From positions 1-64,000 of the forward strand of contig UBXV01000029.1 in the NCBI GenBank assembly GCA_900469625.1: DNA of 64,000 bases. The letters are read 5' to 3'. The notes under the pieces were generated by a model. That model saw nothing but the letters and a program-made list of their open reading frames with translations. It was not told where the DNA came from and did no database searches. The position numbers were made by a program, and so were the translations under genes. Origin of the DNA: Hyphomicrobiales bacterium (GTDB taxonomy: Bacteria > Pseudomonadota > Alphaproteobacteria > Rhizobiales > Rhizobiaceae). Of this stretch, positions 48,201 to 57,850 are shown one piece after another (position 1 is the first letter of the stretch; each line of letters begins with the position of its first letter).

Positions 48201-48781
48201 AGGACGAAGGCGACCTGATCGTCGGCTCGGCGCTGTTTTCGCAGAAAACGCCTGGCAATCTCTCCATGTTGAGGGGGGCAATCCTGCACCGGCTGCTGCA
48301 GGTGCTGCCATCGATCCCCCTTTCGGAAAGGCTGGCCGCGGCAGACCGCTACCTCTCCCGCTCGGTGCCGCGCTGGCCCGAGGGTGAGCGGGCGCGGCTG
48401 CGCGATGCCGTGCTGCAGGTGCTCGACCATGCCGAGCTGCAATCGCTCTTTTCCGAAGCAAGTCGTGCAGAAGTCTCGGTCATGGGCACGCTGAAGCTTG
48501 GGAAACGCGAATTTGCGGTCTCCGGCCGGATCGACCGGCTGTCGGTGGCGGATGGGGTCGTCACCATCGCCGACTTCAAGACCAACCGCAGCGTGCCGGC
48601 AACGGCGGATGATGTGCCCATCACCTACAGGACCCAGCTCGCGATCTATCGCGAGCTGCTCAAGCCCCTTTACCCCTCTCACCGCTTCAAGTGCGCGCTG
48701 ATCTTCACGGAAGGCCCGGTCATCCACCTGCTTGAGGATGCGCTACTGGACAGGAGCCTTGAAGACCTCGCGACAAAGTGA
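45212..48781 (+). CDS. addA: Double-strand break repair helicase-nuclease AddA
   Basis: A 1189-residue UvrD-like helicase with a C-terminal nuclease. Walker A is SANAGSGKTHVLTQRV, motif II is ILVDEAQDTSPTQW, motif VI region YRRLLYVGMTRAADRLIV. The nuclease motif is SVADGVVTIADFKTNRS. ATG 45212 has GAGGA at good spacing; ATG 45203 is the alternative. With AddB it resects double-strand ends for RecA. Confidence 0.95.
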   Translation: MRDESTGPDDGTPEAWLDWTSRRQSLASDPARSAWVSANAGSGKTHVLTQRVIRLLLAGCRPSAILCLTYTKAAASEMSNRVFERLAEWVTLDDDALERRIEAIEGERPSRLKLQEARRLFARALETPGGLKIQTIHAFCEALLHQFPLEANVAGHFSVLDDRAAAVLLADARRALLTATTTDGDRPLADAFATVLELADDTGLEKLLAAIVSNRTAIQAFLDHADARGGIAVQLRAALRLEPQDSVERILQSAWPLAGLNGPALERYLSLAASAGGAKVLDFAEGLRATAKLTDPMARYEGLRELFFTGTGKPRADSAFVNKAMLQAAPDLLALVEAARGHVIACADRLSIVQMYEATLSALTLADRLSSDYEALKRTRSQLDFEDLINRTASLFARGDVSAWVHYKLDQGIDHILVDEAQDTSPTQWTIIQALATDFFSGESARGTDRTMFAVGDEKQSIYSFQGARPERFSRESIETERRVRDGGKAFSPIRLQLSFRSTVDVLSAVDTVFANPVHARGLSARNEAVVHASNRIGHPGAVDIWDVIAAEPTATDDEWTAPFDATPETAPVNILARRIAAVLDSWIGHETIIEKGVRRAMRPGDVIVLVRKRDAFVNALTRALKRRSDIPVAGADRLVLTSHIAIQDLLALGRFMLLPEDDLSLAALLKSPLFNLDEDALFELAARRDEGVSLWQRLQQSGTEESSVHEETVKTLVRYAALSQQLAPHDFYARVLGVHGGRAAFLARLGSEVSDILDEFLTFALEHERSGLPGLQAFVSTLEIEAPTVKREQDKERDEVRIMTVHAAKGLEAPVVFLVDGGGKPFNSQHVPDLRFLEMALSDGSSYPLPVWRAPGSAPNSFVAADSERLKTLAEEEYRRLLYVGMTRAADRLIVCGYRGQRASTDTWHAMVQASLSVDDSGRSTPVLFKAGDEEWTGHAWRETHVPREVPTGGETAEHATAEKTGLPIALSTPLPPPPRLPRPLSPSGVGIAVDEDEGDLIVGSALFSQKTPGNLSMLRGAILHRLLQVLPSIPLSERLAAADRYLSRSVPRWPEGERARLRDAVLQVLDHAELQSLFSEASRAEVSVMGTLKLGKREFAVSGRIDRLSVADGVVTIADFKTNRSVPATADDVPITYRTQLAIYRELLKPLYPSHRFKCALIFTEGPVIHLLEDALLDRSLEDLATK

Positions 48782-48867
48782 GATACCCGATATTGAAAAT
48801 CCAGCCGGGCAGTCTCACATGAGACACAACATCTGGACACCGACATTTCGAACGCAAGGAGCAGCCG

Positions 48868-49191
48868 ATGGCTACTGTAAAAGTCGATACATCCAATTTT
48901 CAGCAGGAAGTGCTGAACGCCGCCGAGCCGGTGGTTGTCGATTTCTGGGCTGAATGGTGCGGCCCGTGCAAGATGATCGCGCCCAGCCTTGAGGAAATCT
49001 CCAACGAGCTCGCCGGCAAGGTCAAGGTGGTGAAGCTGAACATCGACGAGAACCCGGAGCTGGCCGCGCAGTACGGCGTGCGCTCGATCCCGACGCTTGC
49101 GATGTTCAAGGCCGGTGAAGTTGCCGACATCAAGGTTGGCGCTGCGCCGAAGACGGCCCTGACGTCCTGGATTTCGACTGCGGCCGCATAA
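48868..49191 (+). CDS. trxA: Thioredoxin
   Basis: A 107-residue thioredoxin with active site WCGPC at residues 30-34, cis-Pro in RSIPTLAMF and a conserved Asp in VVDFWAEW. Cytoplasmic disulfide reductase. It follows addA by 86 bases and has an AAGGAG site; a terminator follows. Confidence 0.97.
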   Translation: MATVKVDTSNFQQEVLNAAEPVVVDFWAEWCGPCKMIAPSLEEISNELAGKVKVVKLNIDENPELAAQYGVRSIPTLAMFKAGEVADIKVGAAPKTALTSWISTAAA

Positions 49192-49214
49192 GGCCACCAT
49201 CTCGAACCGATCTC

Positions 49215-49240
49215 AAAGCCCGGCTTGCCGGGCTTTTTTC
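49215..49240 (+). terminator. Terminator between convergent trxA and folC
   Basis: AGCCCGG-CTTG-CCGGGCT stem-loop at 49217-49234 followed by TTTTTC. Serves trxA on the plus strand; preceded by AAA so it may also work weakly for folC. Confidence 0.85.
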
Positions 49241-49298
49241 TTGCCTGCAGGATCGCGCGGCGCTGCGACGCCCGCATGATCCTCTGGCGGTCCGACGG

Positions 49299-50642
49299 TC
49301 ACTTCGGCGGCGTACCGTTGTCGGCGAGCACGTCGCCAACGAGATAGAGCGAACCGCCGATCAGGATGCGTGGCGGCGTCGGATCTTCATCGACCAGATT
49401 GGCTATCATGGTCAGCGCCTCGGCCACCGATGACACCGCGGACGCCTCGAAGCCGACCGAGGCCGCATCCTGCGCCAAGGCGACAGGATCGAGCCCGGCA
49501 TCGGACGCCCGGATCGGAACGGTGAAGACCTGTTCGGCCAGATCGAGGAAGGCACGGAAGTAACCGAGCGGATCCTTGGTGTTGATCATGCCGATGATCA
49601 GAAACAGCGGGCGCGATTCGCGCTCCTCGAAATTGGCCATCGCTTCGGCGATCACCTGGCCGGCGCCGGGATTGTGGCCGCCATCGACCCAGATCTCGGC
49701 ATCCTGCGGGCCATAATGGCCGAGCTTCCCACCACCCAGTCGCTGCAGACGCCCGGGCCATTCGACCCCGGTGACGCCACGCTCGATCGCCGCATCCGGC
49801 ACGTCGAAGCCGGCGGCCCTGACAGCCCGAATTGCGGCGGCGGCATTGGCATATTGGTGCCGGCCGGGCAGCTTCGGCAGCGGCAGGTCGCACAGGCCGC
49901 GTTCGTCCTGGTAGACCAGGCGGCCGAATTCCTCATGGGCCAGGAAATCCTGACCATAGACCGACATCGGGCAGCCGAGACGCTCGGCGGTCGAGGTCAG
50001 GACGTCGCGAACGCCTTCCTCTTCCTGCTGGCCGATGACGACGGGGCAGCCGCGCTTCATGATGCCGGCTTTTTCAGCCGCGATCAGCTCGACCCGGTCG
50101 CCGAGATAGGCCTGGTGATCGAGCGAGATCGGCATGATCACCGAGACGGCCGGGTTGCTGATGACATTGGTCGCGTCGAAGCGGCCACCGAGACCAACCT
50201 CGATGATGGCAACGTCGGCCGGATGTTCGGCAAAAAGCACGAAGGTGACGGCCGTCAGGATTTCAAAAACGGTGATCTTCTCGCCGCCATTGGCTTCCGC
50301 CACGCGACGAACGGCGTCGGCCAGAACCGGATCGCTGACGAGCTTACCCTTGCCGCCCTTGACGCCGAGCCGATAGCGCTCATGCCAGTTGACCAGATGC
50401 GGCGAGGTATGGACGTGAACGCTCAGGCCCGCGGCCTCGAGCAGAGCCCGCGAAAAGGCCGTGACCGAACCCTTGCCGTTGGTGCCGGCGACGTGGATGA
50501 TCGGCGGCAGGCGATCCTGCGGGTTGCCGAGCGCGGCCAGAAGCCGCGTTATTCTGTCCAACGACAGATCGAAACCTTTCGGATGCAAGGCAAGGAGTTT
50601 TTCGATCTCGTAGCCTGCTTCGCTGGCTTCCACCGCTGTCAT
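49299..50642 (-). CDS. folC: Folylpolyglutamate synthase/dihydrofolate synthase
   Basis: A 447-residue Mur-ligase-type enzyme adding glutamate to dihydropteroate and folates. The ATP-binding loop is HVAGTNGKGSVTAF, followed by FEILTAVTFVLFAEHPADVAIIEVGLGGRFDATN with the family signature. IWVDGGHNPGAGQ marks the C-terminal domain. It lies 27 bases after accD on the same strand, the usual accD-folC pair. Confidence 0.96.
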   Translation of the reverse strand: MTAVEASEAGYEIEKLLALHPKGFDLSLDRITRLLAALGNPQDRLPPIIHVAGTNGKGSVTAFSRALLEAAGLSVHVHTSPHLVNWHERYRLGVKGGKGKLVSDPVLADAVRRVAEANGGEKITVFEILTAVTFVLFAEHPADVAIIEVGLGGRFDATNVISNPAVSVIMPISLDHQAYLGDRVELIAAEKAGIMKRGCPVVIGQQEEEGVRDVLTSTAERLGCPMSVYGQDFLAHEEFGRLVYQDERGLCDLPLPKLPGRHQYANAAAAIRAVRAAGFDVPDAAIERGVTGVEWPGRLQRLGGGKLGHYGPQDAEIWVDGGHNPGAGQVIAEAMANFEERESRPLFLIIGMINTKDPLGYFRAFLDLAEQVFTVPIRASDAGLDPVALAQDAASVGFEASAVSSVAEALTMIANLVDEDPTPPRILIGGSLYLVGDVLADNGTPPK

Positions 50643-50669
50643 CTCGCCCTGCCCCGATAGGATCGTATG

Positions 50670-51587
50670 CTATGCGCTTGCCGCAACCGGCAAGGCCACT
50701 GGGTCTGCACCACCGCCGTTGAGCTTGATCGCATCGGCCGGCTTCTTCATCAGGATCTTCAGCACACGGGCGAGCGTCGACGGGATGTCATGACGCTTGA
50801 CGACCATGTCGACCATGCCGTGCTCCAGGAGGTATTCAGCCGTCTGGAAGCCTTCCGGCAGCTTTTCGCGCAGGGTCTGCTCGATCACGCGCTTGCCGGC
50901 AAAGCCGATTTCGGCGCCGGGTTCGGCCATCTGGATATCACCGAGCATTGCGTAAGAAGCCGTGACGCCACCCGTGGTCGGATTGGTCAGGACGACGATA
51001 TAGGGAAGGCCAGCTTCCTTGAGCATGTTGACGGCGACGGTCGTGCGCGGCAGCTGCATCAGCGACAGGATGCCCTCCTGCATACGGGCGCCACCGGAGG
51101 CCGGGAAGATGACCAGCGGGCACTTCTCCGCGATCGCCTTTTCGAAGGCCTTCACGATGGCTTCGCCTGCGGCCATGCCGAGCGAACCGCCGATGAAGTT
51201 GAACTCATGCACCACGCCGACGAGCTTGACGCCCTCAACACGGCCGAGACCGGCAACGATCGTGTCTTCCAGTTCGGTCTTGGCACGGCTGTCGCGAAGA
51301 CGGTCGGCGTATTTCTTGGAATCGCGGAACTTCAGCGGATCCTGCGCCACCTTGGGCTGCGGCAGGGCTTCGTAGATTCCGCCGTCGAACAGATCCTTCA
51401 GTCGCGCCTTGGCCGGCATCTTCATGTGGAAGCCGGATTGCGGGATGACCCATTTGTTTTCCTCGAGATCGCGGTGATACACCATCTCGCCGGTTTCCGG
51501 GCACTTGATCCAGAGATTTTCCGGAACTTCCCTGCGGCCCAGCATCGAATTGATTTTCGGCCGAACGTAGTTTGTGATCCAGTTCAC
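50670..51587 (-). CDS. accD: Acetyl-CoA carboxylase carboxyltransferase subunit beta
   Basis: A 305-residue subunit that transfers carboxyl from biotin to acetyl-CoA with AccA. The crotonase-like core is intact: [44 protein letters not shown]. The N-terminal zinc ribbon is degenerate: in [14 protein letters not shown] and [14 protein letters not shown] only one of the four usual cysteines remains. The same loss occurs in related rhizobial AccD proteins as I recall them. It lies between trpA and folC. Confidence 0.96.
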   Translation of the reverse strand: MNWITNYVRPKINSMLGRREVPENLWIKCPETGEMVYHRDLEENKWVIPQSGFHMKMPAKARLKDLFDGGIYEALPQPKVAQDPLKFRDSKKYADRLRDSRAKTELEDTIVAGLGRVEGVKLVGVVHEFNFIGGSLGMAAGEAIVKAFEKAIAEKCPLVIFPASGGARMQEGILSLMQLPRTTVAVNMLKEAGLPYIVVLTNPTTGGVTASYAMLGDIQMAEPGAEIGFAGKRVIEQTLREKLPEGFQTAEYLLEHGMVDMVVKRHDIPSTLARVLKILMKKPADAIKLNGGGADPVALPVAASA

Positions 51588-51637
51588 TTATAGACTCCTG
51601 AAGATTTTCTTCGGGTTGTGCGCGCTAATATAGGCAA

Positions 51638-52477
51638 TTATTCGGCTGCTGCGAGCCGTGCGGACCGCACGCCAGCCGAAAGTCCCCTTACCAGCGCTTC
51701 GACACCCGGTACTGTCGCGTCCGTTGCCTTGCCCTCTTCGGTCAGGCTCGACGCGATCTGATTGACAATCGCCGTACCAACGACGACGCCATCGGCGGAT
51801 GCACCGATGGCTCTTGCATGTTCTGCCGTCTTGACGCCGAAGCCGACGCAAACGGGCAGTTTCGTATGGGCCTTGATGCGCTCCACGGCGCCGGCGATCA
51901 GGGACGGATCCGGCAGGGCCGAACCGGTGATGCCGTTCATCGAGACGTAGTACACGAAGCCCGAAGTATTTTCGAGCACCTTCGGCAGTCGGCGGTCATC
52001 CGTCGTCGGTGTCGCCAGACGAATGAAGTTGATGCCCTTCTGAAGCGCCGGGATGCACAGCTCGTCGTCCATCTCGGGCGGCAGGTCGACGACGATCAAC
52101 CCGTCGATGCCGGCTTCCAGCGCATCGGTCAGGAAACGATCGACGCCGTAGATATAGATCGGGTTGTAGTAGCCCATCAGCACGATCGGCGTGCGCTGGT
52201 CTTCCTCGCGAAACCGGCGAGCGATCTCGAGCGTCGTCGCCAGTGTCTGGCCGGCCTTCAGCGAACGCTGGCCGGCAAGCTGGATCGCCGGGCCATCGGC
52301 CATCGGATCGGAAAACGGCATGCCGAGTTCGATAACGTCGGAACCAGCCTTCGGCAGCGCCTTCATGATCGAAAGCGACGTTTCGAAATCGGGGTCGCCA
52401 CCCATGAAGTAGGTGACGAGGACCGGACGTCCTTCCGACGCCACATCGGCGAACTTTCTGTCCATGCGTGCGGTCAT
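51638..52477 (-). CDS. trpA: Tryptophan synthase alpha chain
   Basis: A 279-residue TIM barrel that cleaves indole-3-glycerol phosphate. Conserved [16 protein letters not shown] contains the catalytic Glu, and [11 protein letters not shown] the catalytic Asp. [13 protein letters not shown] and [10 protein letters not shown] bind phosphate. It follows trpB by five bases. Confidence 0.97.
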   Translation of the reverse strand: MTARMDRKFADVASEGRPVLVTYFMGGDPDFETSLSIMKALPKAGSDVIELGMPFSDPMADGPAIQLAGQRSLKAGQTLATTLEIARRFREEDQRTPIVLMGYYNPIYIYGVDRFLTDALEAGIDGLIVVDLPPEMDDELCIPALQKGINFIRLATPTTDDRRLPKVLENTSGFVYYVSMNGITGSALPDPSLIAGAVERIKAHTKLPVCVGFGVKTAEHARAIGASADGVVVGTAIVNQIASSLTEEGKATDATVPGVEALVRGLSAGVRSARLAAAE

Positions 52478-52482
52478 GATCG

Positions 52483-53699
<1,217 letters not shown>

Positions 53700-53703
<4 letters not shown>

Positions 53704-54374
53704 GTCTTGCTCCCTGACCGTGCCGTAACCGCCTCCGCCTGGCGAACGGCATCGAAAAACGATTCCATGAGCTTCAGATCCTTGACGCCCGGCGCGCTCT
53801 CGACGCCGGAGGAGGTATCGATGGCGCGGGCGCGCGTCTGCGCCAGGGCTTCACCGATGTTGTTCACGTTCAATCCACCGGAAAGCATGTAATCGACGCT
53901 GCCGTCAAGCGCATCGAGCAGCGTCCAGTCGAAGGAAATGCCGTTGCCGCCGGGCAATTCCGATCCCGCCGGGGCCTTCGCGTCGAAGAGAAAGCGGTCG
54001 GCGATACCGATATAGGCCTCGACCTTTTTCAGATCATCGGCCTCGCGGATCGACAGCGCCTTGATCACGGGCAGGCCATAGACGGCCTTCACTGTCAGCA
54101 CCCTGTCGGGCGTCTCGCTGCCATGCAGCTGCAGAATGTCCGGATTGAGCGCGGCGACGATCTCGTCGAGATCATCATTGTCCGCATCGACGGTGACAGC
54201 GACGATCTTTGCCTTGCCGCGGATCCTGTCGGCCAGACGACCGGCGTCATCGGGTTCAAGGTTGCGCGGGCTCTTGGCGAAAAAGATGAAGCCCGTATGC
54301 GTTGCGCCGAGCGCAACCGCGCGATCCACCGCTTCCGCGGTCTTCAGCCCGCATATCTTCACTTCGGTTTTCAT
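53700..54374 (-). CDS. trpF: Phosphoribosylanthranilate isomerase
   Basis: A 224-residue TIM barrel for the third step of the tryptophan branch. The catalytic cysteine is in VKICGLKT and the aspartate in [10 protein letters not shown] to VAVTVDADN. The phosphate loop is [13 protein letters not shown], with [14 protein letters not shown] near the end. ATG 54374 gives the family length; the upstream extension is rejected. First gene of trpFBA-accD-folC; trpE, trpD and trpC are not in the window. Confidence 0.96.
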
Positions 54375-54505
54375 GAGAAGCGACCTTGCATGAAACGTCG
54401 CTGGAGTCGAGCCAAAAACCACCCCGCACACCGTCGTCGAGAGGGTGCGGCTATGCGGTTCCGGCAGGTGCTCACCATATGCATTCTATCACAACGGAGA
54501 GACGA

Positions 54506-54706
54506 ATGCGTCTGCTGCTTGCCCTCATTCTGCCCTGGCTTCAGTTCTTCACCATCGGCCGCCCCTTCGCCGGCATCATCTGCCTTATCCTGCAGATCAC
54601 GTTGATCGGCTGGGTGCCTGCAGCGATCTGGTCGGTCTATGCGCTCAGCCAATACAAGACGGACGAAAAGATCCAGGCGGCACTTGCCGGCCGCAGTCGC
54701 GGCTAG
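54506..54706 (+). CDS. YqaE/Pmp3 family small membrane protein
   Basis: A 66-residue hydrophobic peptide with two membrane helices (LLLALILPWLQFFTIG; GIICLILQITLIGWVPAAIW) and a short soluble tail, matching the YqaE/Pmp3 family linked to stress and membrane potential. ATG 54506 is preceded by CGGAGA; the longer frame has no support. It is divergent from trpF and convergent with the metalloprotease gene. Confidence 0.85.
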   Translation: MRLLLALILPWLQFFTIGRPFAGIICLILQITLIGWVPAAIWSVYALSQYKTDEKIQAALAGRSRG

Positions 54707-54719
54707 CCCCGAAAACACC

Positions 54720-55475
54720 CTATTGGAAATCGATGGCGTGCAGCATCGTGCCGTTGCGCCTCAGCCAGCGCTTGGCATCGTTGGTGTCGGGGCAGAGCTT
54801 CTCGCACAGCGCCCAGAAGTCCGGCCCGTGGTTCATCTCCTGTAGATGGGCCACTTCGTGCGCCGCGAGATAGGCAATCACCTTCGGCGGCGCCATGACG
54901 ATGCGCCATGAGAAGCTCAGCGCACCATCAGCAGAACAGGAACCCCAGCGACTGCGCGTGTCCTTGAGGCTCAGCGATTTCGGCCGTCGGCCGATCCGGC
55001 CGGCATAGACCGCGACCAGCCGGTCGAGATCGTGGCGTGCTTCCTTCTTCAGGAAGTCGACGATGCGGCGGCGCAGATGCTCCTCACCGCCGCTGACGCG
55101 CAGTATTGCGTCGTCGCCGACAACCACAGCCTCAGTCAAGCCTCTGATTTTTCCCGATCTTTCGATGCGATGGGAAACGCCGCGAATGAGGATCGAGCCC
55201 CCCTCCTCCAGCTGGCTCTCGCCCGAGAAGCGCGCCAGCTTGGTCATGAGCCAGCCTTGGTGGCGGTTGAGGAAGGCGTTTACCTCGCGCTCGGCGAGCC
55301 CCTGCGGGATCGTCAGCTTCAGAGCCCGGCCGCCAGGCTCGATGCGCAGAGTCATGCGCGTGGCGCGTGAATTCTGGCGGATCGTCAACGGGAGGATCTT
55401 GCCCGCGACCTCGATTTCTCGGGTCGTGTCAACTGGAACCGGAGGAGTGCGCCGCCGCGTGAAAGAAGGGAACAT
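54720..55475 (-). CDS. YgjP-like zinc metallopeptidase (M48/DUF45)
   Basis: A 251-residue protein with the zinc motif AAHEVAHLQEMNHGPDFW, which supplies HExxH and a downstream His, and DTRSRWGSCSADGALSFSW typical of the YgjP/DUF45 (SprT-like) group. No signal peptide or membrane helix, so cytoplasmic. Substrate unknown. Confidence 0.85.
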   Translation of the reverse strand: MFPSFTRRRTPPVPVDTTREIEVAGKILPLTIRQNSRATRMTLRIEPGGRALKLTIPQGLAEREVNAFLNRHQGWLMTKLARFSGESQLEEGGSILIRGVSHRIERSGKIRGLTEAVVVGDDAILRVSGGEEHLRRRIVDFLKKEARHDLDRLVAVYAGRIGRRPKSLSLKDTRSRWGSCSADGALSFSWRIVMAPPKVIAYLAAHEVAHLQEMNHGPDFWALCEKLCPDTNDAKRWLRRNGTMLHAIDFQ

Positions 55476-55627
55476 GACGGCTTTCTAACCGATTCGCGGC
55501 CTTTCCGGCCAATGCATAATTCCCCGGGACATGCCGCGCTCCAGGGAATTGCGGCGTTTATTCACGATCGTGCCGATGATCGACACCGCTCGACCGAAGG
55601 CAGTACCGGATGCCGGCACCGATCGTA

Positions 55628-55665
55628 ACATCCGGCGTTTCATGTGAAACACCGGATGTCCTTTT
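55628..55665. terminator. Long hairpin after the DUF2852 gene, containing a parS-like sequence
   Basis: ACATCCGG pairs with CCGGATGT, then one mismatch, then GTTTCA with TGAAAC: a 14-pair stem spanning 55628-55659, followed on the plus strand by CCTTTT. The centre, GTTTCATGTGAAAC (55637-55650), differs from the parS consensus GTTTCACGTGAAAC at one position. Terminator function for the minus-strand DUF2852 gene is plausible but lacks a T-tract on that strand. Confidence 0.5.
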
Positions 55666-55671
55666 CATCAC

Positions 55672-56100
55672 TCAGCTTGCCTCAAACGGGCCAACCGGGC
55701 CGGAACCGCCGTTGCGGCGTTCGCGCATGAAGCGGTCGAACTCGTCCTGGTCCTTGGCACGGCGAAGCTCGCGCACGTAGGAATCGAATTCCTCGCGCAT
55801 CTCGTCGAGCTTGCGACGCTCTTCGTCGAGGCGGCCAAGTTCGGCTTCGCGCCAGTCGTCAAAGGCGACGTTACCGGTGCGATGCGGCTGCGACCAGTTG
55901 GAGCGCTTGCCGCGCTTGAAGGCGGAGCACATGCTGTCGACCGTGCCGTTGGCGTCTTTCTTGAACGTTTTCAGTTTCTCGCCGAAGAGAATATAGGCGA
56001 GCATGGCCAGGCCGAGCGGCCAGAAAACCACGAAACCGAGCACCATCAATGCAATGGTCGCGGGCGTCCAATCCGGACGGATCAATGCAGATTGGTTCAT
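55672..56100 (-). CDS. DUF2852 membrane protein
   Basis: A 142-residue protein of the DUF2852 family. One or two membrane helices at about residues 14-36 (TIALMVLGFVVFWPLGLAML) are followed by a long charged, probably coiled-coil tail (ELGRLDEERRKLDEMREEF). ATG 56100 has GAGGA upstream. Widespread in Rhizobiales; function unknown. Confidence 0.85.
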   Translation of the reverse strand: MNQSALIRPDWTPATIALMVLGFVVFWPLGLAMLAYILFGEKLKTFKKDANGTVDSMCSAFKRGKRSNWSQPHRTGNVAFDDWREAELGRLDEERRKLDEMREEFDSYVRELRRAKDQDEFDRFMRERRNGGSGPVGPFEAS

Positions 56101-56218
56101 CGTCAGTATTCCTCGCAATCACCCGGGCCACCCATCGCGGCCCGGTGAAAACGATGTGGGAAGGCGCGCTTTCGACTACAAGACGCGCTTGCCCGGAATC
56201 GGACAACCCCTTGACTCT

Positions 56219-56238
56219 ACGCGGGCAAAAGCCCGCGT
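56219..56238. terminator. Hairpin after phaZ
   Basis: ACGCGGGC-AAAA-GCCCGCGT, a perfect 8-base stem just past the phaZ stop. No T-tract follows on the minus strand, so it is a weak terminator candidate. Confidence 0.4.
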
Positions 56239-56248
56239 TTCAGCGGCC

Positions 56249-57523
56249 TCAGGCAGTCTTCCCACCCTTGATCAGCTGCTTCACCGGCTTTGCATGACGC
56301 GCATGCTCGCGCTGGAAGGCGACGATGCGCGGCGCGATCTCGCGGCGGAAACGCGAACCATTGAAGACGCCGTAATGTCCGACGTCGGGCTGCATGTAGT
56401 GCATGCGCATATGATCGGGGATGTTGGTGCAGATCGTCTGCGCGGCCTTCGTCTGGCCGACGCCGGAAATGTCGTCGTTCTCGCCCTCGACGGTCAAGAG
56501 CGCCACCTTCCGGATCGCCGAGGTGTCGACGCGCCGGCCGCGATGCACCATCTCGCCCTTGGGGAGCGCGTGCTGCATGAAGACCACCTGCACCGTCTGC
56601 AGGTAGAACTCTGCCGTCAGGTCCATCACCGCCAGATATTCGTCGTAGAAATCGCGGTGCTTCTCGGCAGCATCGCCGTCGTTCTTGACCAGATGCGCGA
56701 AGAACTCCTTGTGGGCGATCAGGTGCCGGTCGAGGTTCATCGACATGAAGCCGGAGAGCTGCAGGAAGCCCGGATAAACCATGCGCATGAAGCCCGGCTG
56801 CGGCCACGGCACCGGCATGACGACGTTATCGCGGAACCACTCGATCGGCCGCTCCTTGGCGAGCAGATTGACGGCCGTCGGGTTGATGCGGGTATCGATC
56901 GGCCCGCCCATCAGCGTCATCGACGCCGGCGACAGCGGATCGTCGGCCGCCTCCATCAGGGCCGCAGCGGCAAGCACGGGCACGGCCGGCTGACAGACGC
57001 CGATGACATGGGTGTCCGGCCCGAGGAAGTGCAGCATCTGGATGACATAGTCGATGTAATCGTCGAGATCGAAGGTACCCTCGCTCAAGGGAACCATGCG
57101 AGCGTCGATCCAGTCGGTGATGTAGATATCGGAATGCGGAAGCAGGGCCTCGACGGTCCCGCGCAGAAGCGTTGCATAGTGGCCGGACATCGGCGCCACG
57201 ATCAGCACCTTCGGATCGGCTGCCCGACCCTTGGGCAGTGCCCGCTCGAAATGAATGAGGTTGCAGAACGGTTCGCGCCAGACGATGCGCTCGTGAACGC
57301 CGACGGGCTGGCCGTCGATCATCGTCTCGGGCAGACCAAATTCCGGCTTGCCGTAGCGGCGCGTCGTGCGCTCGAAGACCTCGAGGCCGGCAGCGGTCGC
57401 GCGGCCGAGATAGGTGTGCGACATCGGGTTCATCGGGTTGCTGAAGGCGAGCCGCATGGCGTCGGCAGCCGTGCGCCACGGCGCCATCATGGCGTGATTC
57501 AGTTCGTAGAGCTGGTAGAACAT
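56249..57523 (-). CDS. phaZ: Intracellular polyhydroxyalkanoate depolymerase
   Basis: A 424-residue alpha/beta hydrolase that mobilises stored poly-3-hydroxybutyrate. The lipase-box-like motif is HVIGVCQPAVPVLAA, with a cysteine as nucleophile as in Ralstonia PhaZ1. The C-terminal histidine region is MQPDVGHYGVFNGSRF. It begins MFYQLYELNHAMMAPWR, the usual start of the family, at ATG 57523; an upstream extension is rejected. A PhaR-like palindrome lies about 110 bases upstream. Monocistronic by appearance. Confidence 0.93.
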   Translation of the reverse strand: MFYQLYELNHAMMAPWRTAADAMRLAFSNPMNPMSHTYLGRATAAGLEVFERTTRRYGKPEFGLPETMIDGQPVGVHERIVWREPFCNLIHFERALPKGRAADPKVLIVAPMSGHYATLLRGTVEALLPHSDIYITDWIDARMVPLSEGTFDLDDYIDYVIQMLHFLGPDTHVIGVCQPAVPVLAAAALMEAADDPLSPASMTLMGGPIDTRINPTAVNLLAKERPIEWFRDNVVMPVPWPQPGFMRMVYPGFLQLSGFMSMNLDRHLIAHKEFFAHLVKNDGDAAEKHRDFYDEYLAVMDLTAEFYLQTVQVVFMQHALPKGEMVHRGRRVDTSAIRKVALLTVEGENDDISGVGQTKAAQTICTNIPDHMRMHYMQPDVGHYGVFNGSRFRREIAPRIVAFQREHARHAKPVKQLIKGGKTA

Positions 57524-57850
57524 AGGAAGCGTACCCCTTGGTTCAATCAACGACAAACGCCGCTCCCAGTCGGACGCAAGCTTGCAATTGTTTGTCTTGG
57601 TGTCGGCAATTCCGGCCAGACGACCCTGTTTCTTGTGCACTGCAAAAACTATACCTGTTTCGGCTCCGGACAAAGCGCCTTCTGCGAGACTGCGCCTTGA
57701 TTGCTGATATTTAACGAACGGACTTGCTCGTAGCTGGCCGAAAAAGAGTATTTCTTCCGGGAATTAGCGCCTTTTGGCGAAAGCGGGTGCCATTTTCGGG
57801 GCGATCACGGGCGTCTGTACCCGCCCCATACTCTTGCGGTGCAGCACAGA
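57524..57850. promoter_or_regulatory. Intergenic region upstream of phaZ
   Basis: About 330 bases without a gene, holding the phaZ promoter (minus strand) and the 3' end of the sugar operon. The palindrome at 57633-57647 is the only strong signal. The stretch at 57700-57770 is relatively AT-rich. I see no clear terminator for the alcohol dehydrogenase gene. Confidence 0.5.
57633..57647. promoter_or_regulatory. PhaR/AniA-like operator upstream of phaZ
   Basis: TTGTGCA-C-TGCAAAA is a nearly perfect palindrome (6 of 7 positions) with the TGCANTGCA core reported for the PHB-responsive repressor PhaR (AniA in rhizobia) in alpha-proteobacteria. It lies about 110 bases before the phaZ start. The functional link to PHB fits; binding is not shown. 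Confidence 0.5.
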
